From: Lunularia cruciata | Lineage: Eukaryota; Streptophyta; Marchantiopsida; Lunulariales; Lunulariaceae | Reading direction: 5' to 3' | Assembly (NCBI GenBank): GCA_948567375.1 | Contig: OX419755.1 | Location: 43,343,001 to 43,407,000, forward strand | Length of the DNA stretch: 64,000 nt | Shown: positions 35,139-45,142 of the stretch, piece after piece | Numbering within the stretch: position 1 is the stretch's first letter | Layout of the letters: every line of letters starts with the position of its first letter | Position numbers and translations under genes: made by a program | The notes under the pieces: model-generated | The model's database searches: none | Told to the model about the DNA's origin: nothing | What the model saw: the letters and a program-made list of their open reading frames with translations, nothing else

Positions 35139-36219
35139 AAGATAGGGAAACTTCCGGTTTTCTTTGGCAAGGATGGAGAAGATGTGGAGGCCTTTGTGAG
35201 AGACTTCAAGAGAGCTTGCATAGGAAACAATGAGAGGAGGAAGAATAAGTGGGCCTCATTATTACCAGATTTCTTTGAGGATGCAGCACTTACATAGTAT
35301 GAGTCGGAATACCAAAAGAAAGAGAGGAGAGATGGGGAAAAGGAGTCTTGGGAGACTTTGACTTCAGCACTCATTGAGAAATTTCTTCTTGATGAGAGTT
35401 ATGAGAGATTGATGAGTGAGGTTACATTTCTCAAGCAAGGAGATGGAGAGAAAGTGAGAGTCTATGTGGAAAGAGTGGAAAAGTTAGAGTCCAAATTTTG
35501 CATAGTGTTGAGGAAGGGTGGGGATGATGTGGAGACTACAATGATTAGCATAGGTGCCATGCTCACCAAGAATTTTGTGGGAGGGTTGAGACCACAAATT
35601 AGAAGCAAGGTGAGATATGATAAACCTTCTTCCAAGGTTGAAGCTATCAAGATTGCAATTCGTATGGAGGAGAGTTTGGAAGGGGATGAGAGTGAGTTGG
35701 TGGTGAAGGAGGTTGTGAATCCTCCTCAAGGCTAACAAGTATGGTGGAACTTCTGATACTTTGGTGACAAGGGTTACACCACAAGTAGTAGTTTCTCCAA
35801 TTCTTGCAACTCCACCAAAAGATCCACTTCAAACCATCACAGAACAACTTGCGGATCTCAAGATCAATGTGGTGCAACTATGGGAGAAGAGAGAGGTGAA
35901 TCAGAATGTAGGGAGAGGGCCTAGGATTTATAGAAACTATTCATATAGAGGAGTTCAACCAGCCAACAATTTCAATGATAGAAATTGTTTTGGTTGTGGA
36001 GGAAGAGGCCATATCCAAAGGAATTGCCCAAATTCCACTTACCATGGAGGAAGGGGTTATGAGGGAGCCAATAGAGGGAAAGAGGGTAGTAGTGAAACCG
36101 AAGTGGCTCCTAATCCAAACAAAGGTAAGGAGATAGCATCCATAGATGTAGTGGAGAGCAAGTATGAGAAGGGAGATTGCTCAAACTCCAAGAGTCTTAA
36201 TTTGGAGCTTTTGGCATAA
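35139..36219 (+). pseudogene. Gag of element C with nucleocapsid CCHC knuckle
   Basis: The capsid begins near 35139 with 'LPVFFGKDGEDVEAFVRDFK', a form widespread in plant Ty3/gypsy Gag. It continues through an open frame (35358-35735) with 'VTFLKQGDGEKVRVYVERVE' and 'NFVGGLRPQIRSKV'. A second open frame (35761-36219) carries the knuckle CFGCGGRGHIQRNC at 35986-36027 near a basic, Arg/Gly-rich tail. A stop at about 35297 and a break at 35735-35760 separate the parts. It is better preserved than Gag of element B. Confidence 0.85.
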
Positions 36220-36291
36220 GAGAAGAAGAGAGCTTGTTTTGCAGAGGATGTTCACTCTTCTCAAGGATTTAATCCAAGCAAGGATAATCTA

Positions 36292-36980
36292 ATGTCTACC
36301 AAGAGCACTCGCACCTCAACACCATCAACAACAAAGACTCCAAGGAAGAAGTTGGGGATGGAGGATTTCTTGATTTCAAAGCAACAATGGAACTACAATG
36401 TGTTGGAGGATGTTGGTAGTCATAAGGCTAACATCACAATGGGCCAATTGATTGCTTTGAACCCTACCTTGAGAAAGGAGCTTAGAGGTGGTTTGAGTTC
36501 TACAAGGAGCAAGAGGAAGAAGAAGGAAAAAGTTCCAGTATCAATGGGGGTGGTGGATGCCAAGCCAGCACCATGGGAGGCTCGTGAATATGCCTCCAAG
36601 ATTGATGTGAGAGTGAATGGTCACAACATCAAGGATGCATTGGTTGATGGAGGATCAGCAGTAAATGCCATGTCAGAAAGGTTGATGAAGAAGTTGGGTA
36701 TGATACCCTCAAGACCTTCAACATTTGTGGTGAGCATGGCAAACAAGTAACAAGTTTGACCAGTAGGGGTGATGGATAAAGTGGTAGTTTCAGTTATGGG
36801 AGTTCAAAAATCTCATGACTTTCCAAGTCTTGAAGGATTCAAGCTATGACTTACTTCTTGGAAGGCCATGGTTGAGAGCAACACGCACAACTGATCGATG
36901 GCACAAAGGGTACTTGAGGATTGGGCCATCAAACCATAGAGTCATAGCTCCTGTGACCAACACCACCAACACTTCACATT
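36292..36980 (+). pseudogene. Aspartic protease region of element C
   Basis: The frame encodes a Lys/Arg-rich linker and then the protease core 'IDVRVNGHNIKDALVDGGS', in which the expected D-T/S-G appears as D-G-G-S, a variant found in some plant Ty3/gypsy proteases. After a stop at 36750 and a short frame gap, the C-terminal motif 'YDLLLGRPWLRAT' follows at about 36843. The catalytic Asp is present, but the stop separates the halves. Confidence 0.75.
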
Positions 36981-37159
36981 CAGATACACCATCTTTTGAT
37001 TATTGGGAATCAGATTCTGAAGAAGGAGGTTCAATTGTGGACACAAGCATGGAAGAGGAGACTTTCACGGAGGAGGATGAATATGAATCTGAGTTAGATG
37101 TGTATCCTTTGTGTGCTATGGATTTTTCATCTAAGCTAGAGGTTTTGAAGGACCCAAAT

Positions 37160-38850
37160 AAATCACCATTGACACTTGAGGAGGTAGAGAGAAGGTTATC
37201 TACCCTCAAGTATGGTCCAAAGGTTACCAAGGAGGAGAAGATGAGATTTGAGGAGATTTTCCGCAAGTTCATCCATGTGTTTGCTTTTAGTTACAGGGAT
37301 TTGAAGGAAGTCACCTTGGAGGAGCACAATATAGAGGTGGAGTCACATGCAAGACCAATCCGCTAAAAGCAACGTCGCATTAGCCCACCAATATCTTTGG
37401 TTGTGAAGGAGGAGATTGATAAGCTCAAAGAGACTGGATTTATCTTTGAGGTAGAGAATTCAAAATGGGTGTCTCCAATTGTCATTGTGAAGAAAACGAA
37501 TGGCAAGCTGCGAGTATGTGTGGATTACAAGAAGCTCAATGCTGTTACCAAGAAGGACTACTACCCATTTCCATTCATTGATGAGATCTTGGAGGAGGTT
37601 GCAGGTCATGAGAGGTACAGTTTTGGAGATGGTTATAGTGGATATAACCAAATCAAGATTGCACTAGAGCATCAACAACTCACCACATTCACCACACCTT
37701 GGGGAACTTATGCTTTCAAGGTCATGCCTTTGGGCTTTGCAATGCTCCAGCCACATTCCAACGGTTCATGAACAAGGTATTTGAACCTTTCATTGACAAA
37801 TTTGTGAGAGACTTCATTGATGACTTTTGTGTCTATGGGAGCAAGGAGGAGCACTTTGAGCACCTAATCAAAGTCTTGCAATGCTTGGATGAGGCAAATG
37901 CATCACTCAACCCAGAGAAGTGCATTTTTGGATGTGAAGAAGGTCTACTTTTGGGGCACATCATCTCCAAGGATGGAATAGTAGTTGATCCTGAGAAGGT
38001 GAGGAAAATCTCAGACCTTCCATTCCCTTCAAGCTTGACAAAGTTATGCCAATTCTTGGGGATGGTTGGATACTATAGGAGGTTCATCTTCTCGTTTTCC
38101 AACAAGGCTTATGCATTGACCATCTACATGAAGAAGGGTGTAGATTACATGGTGATTTTGGAGGACAAGGAGGCTCTCAAAGCTTTTGAGGAGCTCAAGC
38201 AATCCCTTGTTGTAGCTCCAATTCTTGCTAAACTTGATTGGATTAAGCCTTTCATCCTCTACACTGATGCTTCTAATGTAGCTATAGGATGCACTCTTAG
38301 TCAATTAGACCAAGATGTGCATGATCATCCAATAGCTTATGCTAGTAGGCAGATGGTTTCAGTAGAGAAGAACTACTCTATCACGGAGAGAGAAGGGTTG
38401 GCAGTGATCTTTGGTCTCAAGAAGTTTAGACACTACTTGATTAAAGGGAAAGCCACCATTGTCACAGATCACAAGGCTTTGAAGTACATCTTCAACAAGC
38501 CTAATGTTGAAGGGATACTAGCAAGGTGGATGATACTCTTGTCTGAGTATGACTACACCATTGAGGATAGGCCAGGAAAGAAACATGCAAATATTGATTT
38601 GTTATCTAGAGCCTATGATCATGATGGAGATGAGCCAGTAGATGATTCTTTCCCGGATGAGGAGCTCATGACAATCTCAGTCACTCAAGAGGTTCCAATG
38701 GAGTACAAGGAGATTGTGGATTTTGTGACAAGAGGTAACTATCCAGAAGGGATGCATGCTAGGGAGAGGAAGGCCCTTGCAACAAGATCTAAACCTTACA
38801 CAATGGTGGAGGATATTCTTTTCCACCAAGGAGCAGATGGTCTACTTTGA
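37160..38850 (+). pseudogene. Reverse transcriptase and RNase H of element C, one frameshift
   Basis: The RT entry (about 37380) is followed by 'SPIVIVKKTNGKLRVCVDYK', the first catalytic Asp in 'FGDGYSGYNQI', then a one-base frameshift at about 37735-37742 in the conserved 'MPLGF/CNAPATF' motif. The next frame carries the active-site FIDDF (about 37814), the thumb 'LCQFLGMVGYYRRFI', and RNase H with its acidic residues visible in 'LYTDASNVAIG', 'ITEREGLAVI', 'VTDHKALKYI' and 'NIDLLSRA'. Apart from the frameshift, the catalytic residues look intact. A stop at 38850 ends the frame before the integrase zinc domain. Confidence 0.88.
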
Positions 38851-39968
38851 AGAGCAGTGGGTAAGGAAGAGTCTATTCTACTCATAAAGGAGTTTCATGA
38901 AGGTTTAGTATGTGGAAGACACTTTGCAGGTTAGGTGACTGCTTTCAAGATTCTAGATGCAGGTTACCATTGGAGAGGGATTTTCAAGGATTGTCTTGAT
39001 TATTGCAAAACTTGTCATGTTTTGTCAAGCTTTTGCTAGAAAGTCTACATTCACTCCACCACTTAGATCAATTCCATTGCCAGGACCTTTTGAGAAGTGT
39101 GGAATTGATTGTAGGTCCTCTCAAAAGAACCCCAAGGAACAATCGGTACATTGTGGTAGTTACTGATTATCTTACCAAGTGGGTTGAGGCTAGACCATTG
39201 AGGGACAAGAATGAAGATGAAGTGGGTAGATTTTTTCATGAACGCATTATCATTAGGTTTGGATGCCCTTTGGAGTTGGTTTCTGATAGAGGAGGAGAGT
39301 TTACAAGAAGCATTACTACAGCCATGCTACGACATTTCTCTATCACACATAGAGTAACTACATCCTATAAGCCAAACTCCAATGGCTTGGCAGAGAGAAC
39401 CAATCAGACCTTGTGTATGATGTTGGCCAAAGATGCAGAAATGGAGGGGGCTAAACATCATTGGGACAAGAGGATTCATGCAATTTTGTGGGAGTATAGG
39501 ACAACCATGAAGACTTCCACCGGATATTCTTCATTTCAATTGGTGTATGGTATTGAGTCTACCTTACCTATTCACTTTGATCTTCCTACCTTCCAAAGCA
39601 TTCATAAGAGATTGAAGAAAGCACAAGGAGGTGATGCAGAGAAGTCAAGGAAGGATCAACTCATGGAGTTGGAAGAGGCAAGAGCAGTTGCTATGGTTCG
39701 AGTGGAGCAAGCCCATAGGAAACAAAAGGAGAGCTATGACAAGAGGCAAGGCAAGAAGAAGGTGGAGCCTTTCAAGGAAGGTGATTGGGTCATGTTGTTT
39801 GATTCCATTCGATTCAAGAGAGTGCAAAAGAAGTTTTTGCCTAAGTACTTTGGACCTTTCATAGTGGAGAAGGTGTGGGGCAATTACACCTATGTTTTCA
39901 AGGAGTTGGGAGGAAGACACTTTGATAGGATTATTCATGATAAGTTGAAGATGTATCATAGAAGGTAG
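38851..39968 (+). pseudogene. Integrase of element C, two-base frameshift at the first catalytic Asp
   Basis: An H2C2 zinc domain is readable at 38890-39040 (His in 'KEFHEG' and 'GRHFAG', Cys in 'CLDYCKTC'), with a stop inside. The core is open from 39003: 'VVVTDYLTKWVEARPL', the second Asp in 'LVSDRGGEF', and the Glu in 'NGLAERTNQT'. The first catalytic Asp ('GID') falls in a different frame at about 39100-39112, consistent with loss of two bases. The C-terminal GPF/Y-type motif 'FLPKYFGPFIVEKV' is present near 39837. No chromodomain follows. Confidence 0.85.
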
Positions 39969-40004
39969 AGAGACCATCACTTTGAGGACAAAGTGAAAAC
40001 TTAG

Positions 40005-40016
40005 TCCGGGGGTAAA
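40005..40016 (+). other. Polypurine-like tract before the right LTR of element C
   Basis: 'ccgggggtaaa' lies directly before TATAACACCC and is the likely plus-strand primer site. Confidence 0.55.
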
Positions 40017-40708
40017 TATAACACCCATTTATGCATGTGTGTGGTATTGTGATATTTAGCTTGGTATTACAAGTACTTAAGAGATACTATTTATATAGAG
40101 ATAAAGGATGGTTCTATATTAGTCATGGTTAGCTAAAGTTAGTCATAGCTAAGATAGAGGGGGACCTTACTTTAGAGGAAGTAGAAAAGATGAGCACCAC
40201 TATTTTGGGTTTTAGTGTGTTGACTTGGTATTATTCCTAGGTGTTTGGCTTTGAGGAAAGAGTTGAGAACTCTTGGGCCCGCAAGCCTTTTTGTTTTGGA
40301 TTCTTCTTTAGTCCAAGGATAGCCCATATGAAGGAATCCTTGACTTAGTGGTTGGGTCAAGATAAGACCACATGCTTAGGGGAATATGCCCATGTGAATG
40401 GATATTCCTTTCTACTTTTTGACTTTACTTGACTTTTAGTCTAGTAACTTGAGTTACTACGGTAATTAGTAACTTTGGTAAGTTTATATTTCACAAGTAT
40501 ATAAACAAGGGGTGAGGAGGTACTCATCATCCTTTCATTTGCAACTATCTCTCTCTCATTGAGTTCTCTAGTGAGCAATGTCTTGAGTCTTGGAGTGTTA
40601 GCCTTGGAGGAGTATGATGGAGTTGGGGTTCCTTGCCTTCTTAGTCCATGGTGCGCTACCATAATAGCCATCAGAGGTTCATCCTGAGTGAGAGATAGGC
40701 CGGCTCAC
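40017..40708 (+). mobile_element. Right LTR of element C
   Basis: 692 bases, uninterrupted, about 98 percent identical to the joined left LTR by eye. It is followed by the AGGTC target duplication, and element B's integrase then resumes. Confidence 0.93.
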
Positions 40709-40713
40709 AGGTC

Positions 40714-41740
40714 ATATAGCAATCGTGGTGTTTGTTGATAAGCTCCAAAAGCAAATCTACTTGGGACCAACCGTTAATACCATAGATGCTCCAACCTTAG
40801 TGCAAATCTACTTTGATGATGTCTTCAAGCATCATGGGATGCCATGTGTACTCATCTCCAACCGTGATCCTTGATTCATTGGGAAGTTTTGGCAAGCACT
40901 CTTCTAGATACTCAGCACCAAGCTTGCTTTGTCCATATCCTATCATCCTCAAACTAATGGAAAAATTAAACGTGCAAATCATACCTTGGAGGATATGCTA
41001 TGTGACTTTGTCAATGTTCACAATACCAATTGGGATGAATATCTTGCAACTGCAGAATTTGCCTACAACAATTCCAAATAGGCAAATACTAGATTTTCTC
41101 CTTTCTTTCTCAATTTTTGCCAAGATCCGCTTGTCCTAGATTCTCTTCTTGCTCCTCCTTTGTCTCAAGTCCCTCATACCTCGACCTTCTTGACCATCTC
41201 CAATTCTCTCCAACAAGCCAAATTTGACTTCCTTGATGCTCAAAATGATTAAAAACAATATACGGACCACCATCGTCATGATCTCACCTTTGAAGTTGGT
41301 GATAAAATTATGCTTTCCTCTAGTAATCTACCCCTCTCACTTGATACCCAAGTTTGTAAACTTGCCCCTAATTAGATAGGACCCTTTGATGTCACTCAAA
41401 TTGTCTCTCCTATTGCTTATAGACTTGCCTTGCCTTGTCATATGCGCATCCATCTTATCTTTCATGTTTCCAAGTTGAAACCCTTTGTTCCTAATCCCTC
41501 TTCTTTGTCCTCTTGAGTCCAACCCCCTCCTCTTCTTGTCCCTATCAATGATCATGAGGAGTACAAAGTTGATTGTATCTTTGCACGTTGCAATATTCAA
41601 CAAAGACTCCAACAATATATGGAGTACAAGGTCCTTTGGAAAGAATATCCCTTTCATGATGCCACATGGGAACTTCTTTCTCACCTCTAGAATGCACAAA
41701 GAGCCATCCAGGAGTTTGAAGCTTCAATGGCGACGAGGAC
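40714..41740 (+). pseudogene. Integrase core and chromodomain of element B, after element C
   Basis: The integrase continues with 'IAIVVFVDKL' (mutated), 'GMPCVLISNRDP' and 'ISYHPQTNGKIKRANHT'. The second catalytic Asp (usual S-D-R) reads S-N-R, and the catalytic Glu (usual I-E-R) reads I-K-R, so the enzyme is dead even without its stops. A chromodomain-like end follows at about 41559-41690 ('YKVLWKEYPFHDATWELL'), which places B among the chromoviruses. A chromodomain would direct insertion to marked chromatin. Confidence 0.85.
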
Positions 41741-41750
41741 GTCACCAACT

Positions 41751-41763
41751 AGGGGTGGGGGAA
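41751..41763 (+). other. Polypurine tract of element B
   Basis: 'aggggtgggggaa' lies two bases before the 3' LTR and is the plus-strand primer site typical of LTR retrotransposons. Confidence 0.75.
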
Positions 41764-41765
41764 TA

Positions 41766-42167
41766 TGTAACAATATGGAGTTTAGCAACATAGTTAGTAA
41801 GGCTAACAAAAAAGAATATAAGCCAAATTAGCCCAGAATATTGAGAAGCTTCTTGACTAGCTTAACTTGCACCCCAAGTAGGTAGCTTCTTGAAGAAAGC
41901 TTCTAGAAGCTTCCAAGTAGTTTAGCTTGCATGCCAAGTAGACGGCTTCTAAAAGGGAGCTTCTTGAGAGGCTTCTTGGTTAACTTGGCTTGCACTCTAA
42001 GAAAGCGGCTCAAGGAAGCTTCTTGAGAAAATTCTTGAGGGCCTTGTACGCTATCTATAAATACCAAAGCCAAAGCTCATGCTAGGCATTCGGAGTTTTT
42101 CCACATTCAAGTATCTCAATGTGAGTTTCCATTCTCCTATTTCTCTCCTCGGTCTCAATCTTTTCTA
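41766..42167 (+). mobile_element. 3' LTR of element B
   Basis: 402 bases, starting TGTAACAATATGG; its end reads TTTTCTA where the 5' LTR has TTTTACA. GACAG follows, matching the 5' flank. It is clearly more diverged from its partner than the LTRs of C are from each other, consistent with B being older. Confidence 0.9.
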
Positions 42168-42172
42168 GACAG

Positions 42173-45027
42173 CAAATATGGAGTGATAGAAGAGAATGAG
42201 GTATAATGCATATTACTTGCATTTTTTTAGTAAATAGTGTAATTAATGTAGTTTTTCTTAATGTTAGAAGAACCCTGAACTCTAGAGAATATTTGAGAGA
42301 ATATTAATGATGCCTTTTATACATCTAAAGTAAATTCCTATGAGAAATTTGAGGAGCTCTTTGGACAAAGAGAGGATCTAGAAAGTTTATTAGCATAACT
42401 AGTGAATGAGATATTTTCTTTAAACTTACATTTCCAAATAGTGGTTGAATGATTCTTGGTACATGATGTTTCTTCCTTGTAATACAATGCACAAATTTTT
42501 TGTAGGTTGAGATATCCACTGGTGAGAGAAAAGCTGGGCGAAAGTACACGAAGGGACTTGTCTTTAGATATTTCCATGTGGGAGTGTCAGGCAAAGACAT
42601 CAAAGGATCTCATATATTGTGAGTAACTACATATGTAGCTATACGTTTAGGCACTAAAGTAGACATAATTATAATGGAATTTACCACTATGGAACATCTA
42701 TAAAGCACCTTTCTTGTAGGTTTCCCGGCTTTTCTTGTCATTTTACTCATCGTCACATTTATAACTCTTTAAACGATTTTGAGTTTGATATTAAAAAATG
42801 AAGTAATATTGATATTTCAAAATTGGTATACAAAAAAGAATCTTATATAAAGAAATTAAAGAAATAGTTTATCTGACCTCCTTGCTAAGTGAGGTTTGCC
42901 CTATTATGCTACAGGGAGCATGCTTCTATCAACAAGGAGTATTACCACTGACTCCAGATGGTAAATATAAGAGTAAGCATTCTCAATCTCAGTCCGTTGA
43001 TGTCTTGATCATAGGATTTAACGTTGAATAGGCGTTTAGTTTAGTTTTCTTGTAAAACACGGAATGTCAAAATTAAACTCTAGATGAGTTTTCCTTGAAA
43101 TAGCTTGATACGTAGGTGTTCCATGGCGTAAATTGTCTGTCGAATCTAATCCCTGCAGCGACCTAGACTAATCCTAAACGAAATGTCTTGTCATGTTTAA
43201 AACGTTGTGATTTAGTTGCTTCATATTTATCCGAATAGAATTCTTAAGGCGATACACTGTTGCTTCCTAATTTGATGTCTCCCCTTGTGAAAATTGTCAT
43301 TGAATCAACCACACCACGTTTCCATTAAGTCTCTAAGTCTACAAGCAGGGAAACATATATACAACAAAGGAGGATACCGTGGGAATTCACCGGGAAAAGC
43401 TTCCGGAAAGGTCCACAGATGTCATGATAAATCCCGGGAAAACCCACAGAAAGAAATGTTGGGGCCAGCCTCAGGCAGAGCTTCGGATTGAGACATGGAG
43501 AACATCCCCAAGAAGACCTTCGGAAAGGGATGTCGAGAACCGCCCCGAAAAGACCCCCTCGATAATAGGTTCGTAGAAGCTTCAAATGACAAAATCTTAC
43601 ATATCCAGGATCAAACTCCTTTCAGAATCATTTAGTATTGGTAGGGTCAGTCAGTAGTCTGTTTACAGTAGCCCATGTTTGACAAGCGAAGAAGATTTCA
43701 ATCTAGTGTATTGTTGCGGTCTAATAACACTCTAAGCCCTATGTGGACTAATGTTAGATTTATCTATTTCGAATAATCCAGCTAGAATCGTGCACCATTC
43801 TAGCTGGGTTATGCCTGTAAAATGGGCCATGGCTTTAATATAGTCAAAGGTTTCTTCCAGGGCCCGAGCTAGTAGAGTAGGCCTTTAGACGCAATGGTGT
43901 GTGAAACGATCTAGGAAAAGAGCAAAACCGCGTACACAAAAGTAGACAAATTCGGGGTTGCGGGCTCTTCACTAGCGAAGGGCGGGCACCATGACTTGTT
44001 TGCCAGCAAGCTTCGAGAAATCTAGTGCCCGTAGTGTAGCCTCGTGGGCTCGCACGAGAAGACAGAGTTCGCCCGCTACCTCCTTGCGATCGAGTGTCTC
44101 CATTCCAGGTGCACATGCATAGGTCTACTCAAAGGAATCAGCATACTCATGCCGCAATCAGAACTCAGGGGGTTGTTCGACACTATCTCGTAGGGGTACA
44201 ATTGTAAGTAAGAATGAATTGACGTGATTCGACTAGAAATTTATTCATAACTTTTCGGGTGTCAAGCTTGCTGTTTAGATTGCGGCGATTGCAATCTAGA
44301 TAGAAAAGTTGATTGATGTCCACGTTGCCTCTACTGATGAAGAGAAAGGTCTCTCAAGAAGGCGTTTAAAAGGTCAGAAAGTAGAACTCTATAGCTAGAG
44401 AAAGTGTGTGAACGCACGGCTCTAGAGTGAGCTAACTTTTCCATTTTTCATTCGACAGTTTCTAATTCTTAGCGTATATCCGATCAACTTAATTAAATAT
44501 TTGCTACGCAATATTTCTTGACTGCGCTTCGTTATTCCATATGCGCAACTTTGGGAACTCTAATGCCCGATCAGAGTGTTTATGAACGTTAGATTCCGGG
44601 ACTTTTAAGGAATCCGGTATGCGCTACAGACATTTCAACAGGCGAGTGATATTTTGTGAAAGTTGGGGAAACCAAAGATTAGGCCTCCAAAATCAACTTT
44701 CATCTCTAGCTACTCCGCGAGAAGTTGTATCTTTCTCTGCAGTTTTCTACAATCTGCTGCGAACGTCACAAACTACAGTTCTCTCCGAGCGCTGGTTCCC
44801 CAAAGGCAAATGCGTTCGGAGAGGTTGGTATATGTTTCAAGAGTAGACGGTTGAATAACCGTGACTGGATGTTTGAGGACTATATGGGACGTAGATCGCA
44901 ACAGTAGATCAGCATCGGGCTGCTGAATTCGTACTTCGAGAGGAGCTACTCAGTGGGATGCCGATATACTAACATGAGCAGATCATAGCCATCAACTTTC
45001 CGGAAGATTAGGAATTTCACATACTAT
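42173..45027. other. Low-copy sequence, short unrecognised frames only
   Basis: The segment resumes the locus interrupted by element B. An exon-like stretch at 42506-42618 (acceptor 'tttttgtag', donor 'ttgtgagt') is open in two frames but matches nothing I know. From about 43290 the GC content rises and purine-rich repeats ('ggaaaag', 'cttcggaaagg') appear near 43380-43560. No gene model could be supported. Confidence 0.4.
43972..44103 (-). CDS. Possible 43-residue open frame in GC-richer DNA
   Basis: A short ATG-to-stop frame encodes a Leu/Ala/Glu-rich peptide starting METLDRKEVAGEL and ending QVMVPALR, with a balanced, protein-like composition and amphipathic character. No family is recognised. 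It may be a remnant exon, a small peptide gene or chance; a longer frame (43844-44116) overlaps it on the same strand. Confidence 0.18.
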   Translation of the reverse strand: METLDRKEVAGELCLLVRAHEATLRALDFSKLAGKQVMVPALR

Positions 45028-45142
45028 TCCCCTCTAATTTCACATACTCCCCTCTTTTTGTCTCTCCCTTTTTGTCTCTCCCTCTCGGCTAGATGGGGTC
45101 TTCCCAATCCTTCGTTTTTCCTACGCGGTCGCCTTCTTCCTG
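45028..45142 (+). repeat. R130 dispersed repeat, copy 4
   Basis: It has 'tctccctctcggctagatgg', 'ggtcttcccaatccttcgtt' and 'tttcctacgcggtcgccttc' in the usual order. The beginning is altered by a short local duplication of 'tttttgtctctccc'. The proximal 'gcagatttctc' block is not clear. Confidence 0.65.

Larger units (their letters stand above)
32160..40708 (+). mobile_element. Ty3/gypsy element C, nested in element B
   Basis: Element C has LTRs of about 691 bases (left one split by a solo LTR) that begin TATAACACCC and end GGCTCAY. The target duplication is AGGTC (32155-32159 and 40709-40713). My alignment of the LTRs shows about 14 substitutions and one indel, roughly 2 percent, so insertion was recent compared with B. 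The interior encodes an unusual CCHC-containing frame, gag, protease, RT, RNase H and integrase on the plus strand, with a few frameshifts and stops. No chromodomain is evident after integrase. Confidence 0.93.
29360..42167 (+). mobile_element. Ty3/gypsy chromovirus element B, disrupted by element C
   Basis: The two LTRs (29360-29783 and 41766-42167) both start TGTAACAAT and share sequence throughout. The target duplication GACAG is exact (29355-29359 and 42168-42172). Between them are a primer-binding-like site (29784-29796), gag with a CCHC knuckle, a protease start, a deletion of most of protease and RT, RNase H, integrase and a chromodomain, then a purine tract. Element C interrupts the integrase at the AGGTC target. 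Many stops and mutated catalytic residues show an old, inactive copy. Confidence 0.93.
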
